DNA from: Thiothrix sp.
GTDB lineage: Bacteria; Pseudomonadota; Gammaproteobacteria; Thiotrichales; Thiotrichaceae
NCBI GenBank assembly: GCA_011375245.1
Contig: DRMA01000092.1
Location: forward strand, 1-8,297
Length of the DNA: 8,297 nt
Direction: 5' to 3'
Shown here: in pieces, positions 1-6,630 of the stretch
Numbering within the stretch: position 1 is the stretch's first letter
Layout of the letters: each line of letters starts with the position of its first letter
The notes under the pieces: model-generated
Told to the model about the DNA's origin: nothing
Databases searched by the model: none
The model's input: the letters and a program-made list of their open reading frames with translations, nothing else
Position numbers and translations under genes: made by a program

Positions 1-1
1 T

Positions 2-2734
2 TCTGCTGTTATAACAATGACCACTGCTTTTGCCGTCACAGATTTTACAGGACCACCACCTGCAGGTGACCCGTCGGCTTATACAGGCCCCTTAGTTGGA
101 GAACAACTGAGTCAAGATTTAAAAAACTTACCACCACCGATGGAAGGGGGGCTGGAAACCCAAAACGGTGCAACTGCTGATGCAGGTATTAATAATGGTC
201 TAACCACAGGGACACAAGCACAAGGTGGAGGGGGTGGTTACGATGTCCCTACGGGGGGAGCTGCTAGCCCACTTTTTTCTGCTCAAGCGTTTTCACAACA
301 GATGTTACGTTTTGAAGAGTTTGGTAATCAAAAACTCGATCCTACCGTCACTGCAGGCACGAGTCCTTTCCCTGTTCCTACAACAGGTGCTGCCCCCTAT
401 CAAGATCCAAACAATGTAGCGGCAAGTCAACCCGCAACAACAGCTTTAGATAGTTTTCTATCACAGCCAGGTATTTTTCCTTTCCCTTCTGAGTTTTCTA
501 ATATTAGCGATGCCAACCCATGGACAGCAACGGTTGCTAGCTTTTTAGGGCGTAGCCTCGATGGTGCGCCAATGGAAGGACGACCTGGTGGACAAGGTTG
601 GGCGCATCAACGTTGGAATGAGTTTTATCCACAATCTTACGTCAAAACGGCTCAGGCAGGGGCGCGTGTTAATGGCGGTATCCGTGACTCGCTACAATTG
701 CATCACTACAACACTGGCGAATTTGGTGTTAATGGTTTGTATCATAATACAGCGGGCGTTGCGGCAACATCAGGAACAACAGCAGGGATTGATATTGCTT
801 TCCATCCTAATATGCCCGTACAGAATCATAAAAGCCTATGGACCTTTGATGGTACATTACCGCCTAAATTGATGATGGCACGCGTGGGAGAACCAATAGT
901 CATGCGTCATTACAATGCGCTCCCCATTGACCCAACGGCTAATCGTGGCTTTGGTTTGCATACCATTACGACACATGAACACAATGGACATAATCCTGCG
1001 GAAAGTGATGGTTTTGCCAATGCTTTCTTTTTCCCTGGTCAATATTATGATTATCGTTGGCCAATGCAAATTGCGGGCTATGATAGTGTCAATACAGATG
1101 CAACCGATAGTAAAGCCTCTTATCCTTGTGTAGCAGGGGAAAAGCTTTTTGTTAATGACCTCAATCCTGGTTTAAAAGATTGTACCAATGGCTTAATTAA
1201 AATACGCGGTGATCATCGTGAAATTATGAGCACACACTGGTTTCATGATCATATGCTTGATTTTACAGCGCAAAATGTCTACAAAGGCAATGCCGCGATG
1301 ATGAATTATTACAGTGGTAAAGATCGAGGTAATGAAGCAGTCAATGATGGTGTTAACCTCCGTTTCCCCAGTGGCACCGCATTACCTTGGGGTAATCGTG
1401 ATTATGATGTTAACTTATTGCTTGCAGATAAAGCATGGGATCAACAAGGACAACTATGGTTTAATATCTTTAATCTGGATGGCTTTGTCGGTGATGTAAT
1501 GACAACGAATTGGCTCTATAAGCCCTATTTAGATGTACGCGCTCGCCGTTACCGTTTCCGTATCTTAAATGGCTCGGTTTCACGTTACTTCAAACTCGCA
1601 TTAGTGCAAGAAGTCGCAGGACGAACAACAGGAGAAATTAATGGAGCATCAGGGCAAAATGTCTCATGGAATCGCATTCCCTTTCATATGATTGCGAATG
1701 ATGGCAATATTTTAGAACATGCTATCCCTTTTGATGGAAATACTGATCTTGATAGTAATGGTAATGCAGCCGAGCATAAAGGTGTTTTGCCAACGCAAGC
1801 CATTGCAGAGCGTTACGATATTATCGTTGACTTTTCAAAGCATGGCTTGAAAGCGGGTGATAAATTATATTTTGTCAATTTACTCGAACATAAAAATGGT
1901 AAAAAAGTGGAGGGTACGGTTGATTTAACGGAGGTACTTCAAGGAGATTATGCTGCGCAAAAAGTGGTTGATAGCAATACAGGTATTGCCCATTGGGAAG
2001 ATGCTGATCCTGTTGTGGGTAAGTTTCTTGAACTTCGTGTACAAGCCTATAGTGGCACGGATCAAAGCATGGATCCTGCTCAATATGAACCTGGCGGTAT
2101 TGCAATGACCGAGTTACCTTGGGATCGCAATAAGCCAGCTGATGTTGCTAAAATTAATAATGCCCGTCATCGTGACTTTGATTTTGGTCGTTCGTCAGGA
2201 ACCGATAAAGCGCCGTGGACGGTAAAAACGGACGATGGTTCAGGATTATTTGCCGATACTCGCCGACTGTCTGCCGCGCCACAATTGGCAACAGGACCAA
2301 CTGCCGCAGGATTTTCAGGTGATGGTACGCGTGAAGTTTGGAAGCTTTCAACAGGAGGAGGCTGGAGTCATCCTATCCATATTCACTTTGAGGAAGGGGT
2401 GATTATCAGTAAAGACGGTGAATTACCGCCGTTATGGGAGCGTGGCGCACGCAAAGATGTTTTCCGTCTCGGCAATGAAGATGATGCTGCACGCGATATG
2501 GAGATTGCTTATCACTTCCGCGAATTTGCAGGGAGCTTTGTAGAGCATTGCCATAATACGCAACACGAGGATCATGCAATGTTGTTACGTTGGGATATTG
2601 AACACCCTGGACAAGTAAAGCTCATGCCTGCGGTTATTCCTACATGGGATGGGGTGGAATATATTGATACAGTTGCCCTACCAACATTCCGCACGGGTGA
2701 TGGCACAGGACCAACGGAAGGTCTTCCGAATTAA
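2..2734 (+). CDS. Large exported multicopper oxidase, 5' end outside window
   Basis: Multicopper oxidase, a periplasmic or exported enzyme that couples one-electron substrate oxidation to reduction of O2 to water. Numbered from the Met at 17, all copper motifs are present: HEHNGH at 320-325 (type 2/3 ligands H320, H322), HWFHDH at 407-412 (H410, H412), HPIHIH at 785-790, and HCHNTQHEDHAM at 844-855 with type 1 Cys845, His850 and axial Met855. The frame is open to the left edge: the codons before Met17 read SAVIT, and they continue into MTTAFA, which resembles the end of a signal peptide with an AFA cleavage site. The true start is therefore probably upstream. At more than 905 residues it is far longer than laccase/CueO-type enzymes (about 500). 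The extra length is a Gly/Pro-rich N-terminal region of about 230 residues and a long insert between motifs 2 and 3. Large oxidases of this kind include the MofA-type proteins linked to manganese oxidation; the substrate here is unknown. A SCO–cytochrome c gene follows on the same strand. Confidence 0.93.
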   Translation, partial: SAVITMTTAFAVTDFTGPPPAGDPSAYTGPLVGEQLSQDLKNLPPPMEGGLETQNGATADAGINNGLTTGTQAQGGGGGYDVPTGGAASPLFSAQAFSQQMLRFEEFGNQKLDPTVTAGTSPFPVPTTGAAPYQDPNNVAASQPATTALDSFLSQPGIFPFPSEFSNISDANPWTATVASFLGRSLDGAPMEGRPGGQGWAHQRWNEFYPQSYVKTAQAGARVNGGIRDSLQLHHYNTGEFGVNGLYHNTAGVAATSGTTAGIDIAFHPNMPVQNHKSLWTFDGTLPPKLMMARVGEPIVMRHYNALPIDPTANRGFGLHTITTHEHNGHNPAESDGFANAFFFPGQYYDYRWPMQIAGYDSVNTDATDSKASYPCVAGEKLFVNDLNPGLKDCTNGLIKIRGDHREIMSTHWFHDHMLDFTAQNVYKGNAAMMNYYSGKDRGNEAVNDGVNLRFPSGTALPWGNRDYDVNLLLADKAWDQQGQLWFNIFNLDGFVGDVMTTNWLYKPYLDVRARRYRFRILNGSVSRYFKLALVQEVAGRTTGEINGASGQNVSWNRIPFHMIANDGNILEHAIPFDGNTDLDSNGNAAEHKGVLPTQAIAERYDIIVDFSKHGLKAGDKLYFVNLLEHKNGKKVEGTVDLTEVLQGDYAAQKVVDSNTGIAHWEDADPVVGKFLELRVQAYSGTDQSMDPAQYEPGGIAMTELPWDRNKPADVAKINNARHRDFDFGRSSGTDKAPWTVKTDDGSGLFADTRRLSAAPQLATGPTAAGFSGDGTREVWKLSTGGGWSHPIHIHFEEGVIISKDGELPPLWERGARKDVFRLGNEDDAARDMEIAYHFREFAGSFVEHCHNTQHEDHAMLLRWDIEHPGQVKLMPAVIPTWDGVEYIDTVALPTFRTGDGTGPTEGLPN

Positions 2735-2812
2735 ATTTTATTGAAACAGTACCTTTTCTCTCTTAATTAAGGTTATAAAAGTATCATTTTAATGGCGAAA
2801 AAAATGACTAAT

Positions 2813-2899
2813 GTAGGTTGGGTTAGCTTTGGCGTAACCCGACAAATCAGTCGTTTATTGCCATATTCTGTCGGGTTACGCTACGCTAACCCGACCTAC
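2813..2899. repeat. REP-like palindromic repeat, GTAGGT(C/T)GGGTTAGCG family
   Basis: An imperfect inverted repeat with arms at 2813-2844 and 2869-2899 and a 24-nt spacer. The left arm begins GTAGGTTGGGTTAGC and ends CGTAACCCGACA. The right arm is its complement apart from a few changes around TTTGG. The core GTAGGTCGGGTTAGCG...CGTAACCCGACA is recalled as a widespread intergenic palindrome in proteobacterial genomes. It fills most of the 228-bp gap between the oxidase and SCO genes. Transcribed, it would form a long stable stem between the two coding regions. No T-run follows, so it is not a canonical terminator. An additional short inverted pair, AAAGTATC at 2778-2785 and GATACTTT at 2904-2911, brackets it. 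Confidence 0.85.
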
Positions 2900-2962
2900 G
2901 TGGGATACTTTCATAGCATCATTGCCTAGAGGGAGAGGGTATTTATTAATTAAGGCTTATTT

Positions 2963-4069
2963 ATGAATATTCCTACTCCTCTTTTTATAAAACTCATTAT
3001 ATTGAGTGTTTTTTTATTTATTATTGGTTCATTTGCGCAAGGACAAGGACAAGGACAAGAGCAAGATAAAGATACAAGTAAAAACACAAGCAATGAAAAA
3101 ACAGAAAAAATAGAAAAAAAACAAACTCAAAAACAGCAAAAAAAAGCATCTGATATATGGGGTAAAGATTACTTTCCCAATATAGAATTAACCACTCACA
3201 ACGGCGAAAAAGTAAAATTTTTTGATGACCTCATCAAAGGCAAAGTAGTCGCCATTAATTTTATTTTTACCAGTTGCCAAGATATCTGTCCTGCTGAAAC
3301 CGCTCGCTTAAAAAAAGTTGCGGACATTTTGGGTGATCGCATGGGCAAAGATATCTTTTTCTATTCTATTTCTATTGATCCTGATCGAGATACTCCTGAG
3401 GTTTTAAAGAACTACGCTAAGAAATTTAATATAGGAGCAGGTTGGACCTTTTTAACAGGTGATAAAGAAGAAATAAGATTATTACGCAAAAAACTAGGTT
3501 TATACATTACCGATATTAGCGAAGCAGAAAGAACCTTATCCGACCATAATGTTAATTTAATCATTGGTAATCAAGCATTAGGACGTTGGGTAAAACGCTC
3601 TCCCTTTGAAAATCCTTATGTGATTGCGAATCAAATGGGCAACTGGCTTCAAAACTGGAAACAGGTACGAAAAAAACGGAACCGCTATGAAAATGCGCCT
3701 GCTTTGCGTCAAATCAGTGAGGGCGAAATGAAGTTTAGAAATATGTGTACCGCGTGTCATGTCATTAGTGGTGGAATTGCCAAAATCCCAAGTACAAAAC
3801 AAGTGGGACCTGATTTATTTGGTGTGGTCGAAAGAAGAGACCCCGCATGGCTAACCCGTTGGCTGATAGAGCCTGATAAAATGCTGGCTGAAAAAGACCC
3901 CATTGCAATCGCGTTAAAAGAAAAATATCAGGTTGTGATGCCTAATCTTAGCTTATCGCCGAAGAACACCGAGAATATTATCCAATATATTGCCAATGAA
4001 ACACAGCGATTAAAGACCGTGGCTGAAAAGCGTAATAAGACCACCAGCAAAAATATTTTAACAAAATAA
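2963..4069 (+). CDS. SCO1/SenC copper chaperone fused to cytochrome c domain
   Basis: A 368-residue exported fusion protein. Residues 1-25 are a signal peptide or N-terminal anchor with a possible cut after SFA. Residues 26-62 are a Gln/Lys-rich low-complexity linker. Residues 64-230 form the SCO/SenC thioredoxin-like domain, with the copper/thiol motif C105-QDI-C109-P and the third ligand His195 (SDHNVN). Residues 250-350 form a class I cytochrome c domain, with heme motif C262-TA-C265-H266 and probable axial Met326 (VVMPNLS). SCO proteins deliver copper to, or reduce thiols of, the CuA site of cytochrome oxidase; similar proteins serve other cuproenzymes. Placement after a multicopper oxidase suggests that enzyme as partner, either for copper loading or with the heme taking electrons; this is inferred. 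The start is supported by AAGG at 2952-2955, seven bases before the ATG. The TAA stop lies inside an 18-bp flank shared with a repeat element. Confidence 0.93.
   Translation: MNIPTPLFIKLIILSVFLFIIGSFAQGQGQGQEQDKDTSKNTSNEKTEKIEKKQTQKQQKKASDIWGKDYFPNIELTTHNGEKVKFFDDLIKGKVVAINFIFTSCQDICPAETARLKKVADILGDRMGKDIFFYSISIDPDRDTPEVLKNYAKKFNIGAGWTFLTGDKEEIRLLRKKLGLYITDISEAERTLSDHNVNLIIGNQALGRWVKRSPFENPYVIANQMGNWLQNWKQVRKKRNRYENAPALRQISEGEMKFRNMCTACHVISGGIAKIPSTKQVGPDLFGVVERRDPAWLTRWLIEPDKMLAEKDPIAIALKEKYQVVMPNLSLSPKNTENIIQYIANETQRLKTVAEKRNKTTSKNILTK
3038..3067 (+). repeat. Hexanucleotide tandem repeat (CAAGGA) in SCO gene
   Basis: Three perfect CAAGGA units at 3038-3055 are followed by the degenerate units CAAGAG and CAAGAT. 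In frame they encode a Gln-Gly repeat just after the predicted signal peptide cleavage site. Unit gain or loss by slippage would keep the frame and only lengthen the linker. Two runs of eight A follow in the same linker, at 3114-3121 and 3138-3145. Confidence 0.8.
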
Positions 4070-4160
4070 TAAAGACGTTGTAGACCTGTAGGGCGGATAA
4101 GGAACGCCATCCGCCGCATGGCTACGTAACATGGTGGATGGCGTTCCTTATCCACCCTAC
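4066..4160. repeat. REP-like palindrome (GTAGGGCGGATAAGG family) with 18-bp flank
   Basis: An inverted repeat with left arm 4088-4120 (GTAGGGCGGATAAGG...GCATG), a 9-base loop GCTACGTAA, and right arm 4130-4160 (CATGGTGGATGG...CCCTAC). The arms pair almost fully apart from two missing bases and a GC/AC change. A second copy lies in opposite orientation at 7911-7997. Both copies share ATAATAAAGACGTTGTAG immediately outside the GTAGGGCGG end; here eight bases (ACCTGTAG) intervene. That flank contains the SCO stop codon at 4067-4069. The element lies between two convergent genes, a usual place for REP-type sequences, and its stem may act in transcript termination or protection on either strand. 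Confidence 0.85.
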
Positions 4161-4281
4161 GAAGTTGTGTTCTTAGTTTTCAATTTCGATCTCCATTTCT
4201 CGTTCCCATGCTCCAGCATGGTGGATGGCGTTCCTTATCCACCCTACGAAGTTGTATTCTTAGTTTTCAATTTCGATCTCC
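4130..4281. repeat. Tandem duplication, 87-bp period, containing 3' end of DUF5666 gene
   Basis: 4130-4194 and 4217-4281 are 65-bp direct repeats with a single mismatch (G at 4169, A at 4256), offset by 87 bases. Each copy contains the right half of the palindromic element (CATGGTGGATGG...CCACCCTACG), the sequence GAAGTTGT, and the last seven codons plus stop of the minus-strand DUF5666 gene (EIEIEN and TAA). The functional stop is at 4260-4262. The duplicate, at 4173-4194, is a noncoding relic. Similarity may extend weakly past the ends (ATTTCTC versus CCATTCCTT). Confidence 0.9.
4201..4221. repeat. Half copy of a second REP-like family (CGTTCCC...GCTCCAGC type)
   Basis: CGTTCCCATGCTCCAGCATGG contains the inverted pair CCATGCT/AGCATGG (4206-4212 and 4215-4221) around a CC centre. 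It resembles the left part of a common intergenic palindrome of the form CGTTCCCACGCTCCAGCGTGGGAACG. The expected closing GGAACG is missing. The sequence instead switches at CATGG into the right half of the GTAGGGTGG-type element, making a chimeric junction. Confidence 0.6.
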
Positions 4282-5765
4282 CCATTCCTTATTGTGGGGG
4301 GATTTGATGAAAAAGTACCGTTATTGACCTGAATCACTGTTCCTGTTGTCACTTGGCTGAAAAACTGATCCAAACTAATATTATTACCCTCTTTATTCTT
4401 GATAGATTGTGCACTACTAGCATCAATAGTAATACCAAGAATACTAAAACGTGATGCCGCATTACTTGGGTTGGCAAGAGGGCCACGTAAACGGGTATCG
4501 TTAGAATCAGCATTACCACGGTTTCTGATTCTCTCTGCAAATACCCTGCCTGTTTTATCAACAAAACCTCTGATTTCTACTTGTTTCAATCCATTGGGTT
4601 GCAATCCATTGTTTGTATTATTAATTTCGTTGCGGGTACTACTATTTGTAGTAACGCTAATTACATCCATAATATCAAAGGTTGCTGCTAATCCTCCGAT
4701 GGGAACATTGAGCGGCGCTTCAATACGCACACGAGACTGGCGGAATCTAATTTTATTGGCCATTATTTCACGAGTAGATGTACTCGTATCAACCGTGCCT
4801 TCTGCTTCAAGACGCACACCGACAATAATATCGGCAACTGTCCCACCAATAAACGTTGTTGTTGGGGTAATAATAATAGGTTGATCACTTACCATGATTC
4901 GCGTTATAGGACTAGTATTGACTGTTGATACAATGCCTTCAAAGTTAGCAGGTAGAATACTAGCAGGGATATCATCGGGTATATACAAGGTATCCTCATC
5001 ACATTCGATGCCAGTGACTGTTGTTAGAGGTTCTCCTGCACGGAATGTTCGATCAGGTGTTAAGGTGATTTCTACTCTAACGCCTGCCTGTAAACCATTG
5101 CTGCATTCTTTAGGGGTAATGTTACCCAAGTTGACCACTTGGCTACCTATACTTAATTGTGTTGCTGTGACACTACTAAGAGTTCCAGTCAACCTCCATG
5201 TTGATACACCATTCGCTTTATACGCTACGCGGGTTGCTTGTATCGTATTATTTGCTCCTAAATAACCACTGACTTCAATCATGTCACCTACAGAAAGATC
5301 TTGTCCTGTTGTATTAACCAGTACTGTATCACCTGTTATTTCAATCGTTTGGTCAAATATCTGCAATGGAGTTGTTGACGTAACAGAGCCTTTGAATTGC
5401 GTTCTAGCAAAGACGCGCAATGCTGTACCCGTTGTAATATCATCACTGACATCCGTTGCAACATAAATGTGTACGAAAAGACCTAAACCTTGCTGACGAA
5501 GTTCTGTTTCAGAAATAGGAACATCATCAAGAAAAATTTGCGTGTCATTATTAAGTTCAAATTTACGCGTACCATTAATAAAGATACTACCGAAAGCGGT
5601 AATTTCACCTGTTCCTGTCCCCCCTAAGCCTGAACCGATGCGACTAATAGCCGTATTACCGCTAAAACCAGCATTACTCCCACTGCCCCCACAAGCGGTT
5701 AAAAATAAAACCAAACTTAGCAAGGTAAGGTTAGATCTCAGTATACTGGCAAATATTTTTTTCAT
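4260..5765 (-). CDS. DUF5666-family lipoprotein with repeated beta-rich modules
   Basis: A 501-residue protein of unknown function. The N-terminus is a lipoprotein signal: MKK, a hydrophobic stretch, then the lipobox LTAC with lipidated Cys25. The following Gly-Gly-Ser has no Asp at +2, which suggests transfer to the outer membrane. The mature part opens with a Gly-rich stretch and GTGEITAFGSIFINGT (51-66), the typical opening of DUF5666 modules. It continues with roughly six related modules near 51-121, 125-182, 193-254, 276-347, 350-413 and 427-485. These carry recurring patterns of the type VGDMIEVSGYL, VGVRLEAEGTV and KQVEIRGFVDKTGRV, as expected of small OB-like beta barrels. The start is chosen because MKK gives the lipoprotein signal; no strong Shine-Dalgarno is visible. 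It lies downstream of a Crp/Fnr gene on the same strand, 145 bases away, with a DUF6502 gene divergent beyond. DUF5666 and DUF6502 genes are recalled as frequent neighbours. No catalytic motif is seen. Confidence 0.88.
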   Translation of the reverse strand: MKKIFASILRSNLTLLSLVLFLTACGGSGSNAGFSGNTAISRIGSGLGGTGTGEITAFGSIFINGTRKFELNNDTQIFLDDVPISETELRQQGLGLFVHIYVATDVSDDITTGTALRVFARTQFKGSVTSTTPLQIFDQTIEITGDTVLVNTTGQDLSVGDMIEVSGYLGANNTIQATRVAYKANGVSTWRLTGTLSSVTATQLSIGSQVVNLGNITPKECSNGLQAGVRVEITLTPDRTFRAGEPLTTVTGIECDEDTLYIPDDIPASILPANFEGIVSTVNTSPITRIMVSDQPIIITPTTTFIGGTVADIIVGVRLEAEGTVDTSTSTREIMANKIRFRQSRVRIEAPLNVPIGGLAATFDIMDVISVTTNSSTRNEINNTNNGLQPNGLKQVEIRGFVDKTGRVFAERIRNRGNADSNDTRLRGPLANPSNAASRFSILGITIDASSAQSIKNKEGNNISLDQFFSQVTTGTVIQVNNGTFSSNPPTIRNGEIEIEN

Positions 5766-5827
5766 TATTTTAATGGGTTATAGTGAACTTGGGTATAGTA
5801 AGCTTAGCATAATTATGGCGGTATTTT

Positions 5828-5848
5828 AAAAAACACTTATTAAGTGTT
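5828..5848 (-). terminator. Palindrome with T-run, weak terminator of crp-like gene or operator
   Basis: AACACTTATTAAGTGTT at 5832-5848 is an inverted repeat, perfect except for its single central base. Read on the minus strand it can fold as AACACT, a five-base loop and AGTGTT, followed by TTTT (5831-5828). It lies 63 bases past the end of the Crp/Fnr gene and 67 bases before the DUF5666 start. The stem is AT-rich and thus weak. Its perfect symmetry just upstream of the DUF5666 start also fits an operator. Confidence 0.4.
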
Positions 5849-5910
5849 AGCTTTATTATTAACGCATTATTTTTCAATGTATTTTCAATAAAAAAATCTC
5901 AAAATAAACA

Positions 5911-6549
5911 TCATGTAACTTGTTGTAATCCTTTTTGGTTTAGAATTTTTATTGTACCATGACGAAGTTCAATCAATGCTTGAGATTTTAAATAGCGTAA
6001 TGCTCGCGTAATAACTTCCCGTGTTGTGCCAAGTTCATTGGCAAGATTTTGATGGGTAGTAATACATAAGGTTTCATGCGTATTTATGCTTAACCAATCG
6101 GCTAAACGTTTATTTAATTTATCAAATGCCACACTGTCAGTCAGTTCGACTAAATTATGGAGACGTGTAGCCATATGACGAAAAATATACATGCGCCATA
6201 CTTCATTATCATTCATCCATTGAGTAACCTTAGCAGCAGGAATTAACATCCCTTCGAGTTCTTCGTCAACTGTGGCTATAGCAGGGAAGTCTGTTTTATT
6301 TAATATGCAGCTAATCGAAAGGAAGCAGGTATCAAAAGGATGCACACGGTACAAGGTTATATAGCGTCCATCTTTAGATAAACTTGATACTTTAAGGCAA
6401 CCTTTAGTGACAACAAGTAAATCTGTGCAAGACACTCCCATTTCGCAAACAACATGATTAGTCGCTAAATGAATAGATTTAATGTCTTTTTTCTGCTGTT
6501 TAAGAAATTTCATGTGTGCAGGTAAATCTATCATTATTGAAGTTTCCAT
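5911..6549 (-). CDS. Crp/Fnr-family transcriptional regulator
   Basis: A 212-residue regulator with an N-terminal cyclic-nucleotide-binding-like beta barrel (about 28-108), a long dimer helix (about 112-145) and a C-terminal winged helix-turn-helix (about 150-205). The HTH shows THQNLANELGTTREVITRAL (165-184), typical of the family recognition region. The cAMP-contact pattern of Crp (GE...RSA) is replaced by PFDTCFLSISC...FPAIA, and there is no N-terminal cysteine cluster for an Fnr iron-sulfur centre. Neither cAMP nor [4Fe-4S] sensing is therefore indicated. Cys 35, 41, 51, 75, 81 and 162 are scattered and could be redox-active. The ATG at 6549 is preceded by GGAG (complement of 6558-6561) eight bases upstream. 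It is divergent from DUF6502 and upstream of DUF5666, so local and self-regulation are plausible. Confidence 0.92.
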   Translation of the reverse strand: METSIMIDLPAHMKFLKQQKKDIKSIHLATNHVVCEMGVSCTDLLVVTKGCLKVSSLSKDGRYITLYRVHPFDTCFLSISCILNKTDFPAIATVDEELEGMLIPAAKVTQWMNDNEVWRMYIFRHMATRLHNLVELTDSVAFDKLNKRLADWLSINTHETLCITTHQNLANELGTTREVITRALRYLKSQALIELRHGTIKILNQKGLQQVT

Positions 6550-6579
6550 ATGAAACGCTCCATTCTGGTTGTTTCTCCT

Positions 6580-6605
6580 ACTAAATGTTATGACTACTAT
6601 TTAGT
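6580..6605. repeat. Inverted repeat ACTAAAT-N12-ATTTAGT
   Basis: Seven-base perfect arms at 6580-6586 and 6599-6605. They fall in the predicted 5' untranslated region of the Crp/Fnr gene, about 30-55 bases before its start. It could be a regulator site or an RNA hairpin. Arms of this length are not rare in AT-rich DNA. Confidence 0.4.
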
Positions 6606-6630
6606 TGAAGTTATTAATACTTGATGGGGG

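Noticed and set aside
225..2351. Several short open frames of 61 to 103 codons inside the oxidase gene on both strands
   Set aside because: They are out-of-frame shadows of a gene whose copper motifs fix the true frame.
2922..2949. Promoter-like pair TTGCCT and TATTAA before the SCO gene
   Set aside because: The predicted transcript start would fall after the AAGG ribosome binding site and only about seven bases from the ATG. Read-through from the oxidase gene is more likely.
4066..4281. Clustered repeats considered as a CRISPR array
   Set aside because: The units are long palindromes and a two-copy tandem duplication containing gene sequence. There are no regularly spaced short repeats with unique spacers and no cas genes.
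4399..5829. Open frames of 95 to 161 codons on the plus strand opposite the DUF5666 gene
   Set aside because: They lie antisense to a convincing lipoprotein gene, lack ribosome binding sites and show no recognisable protein features.
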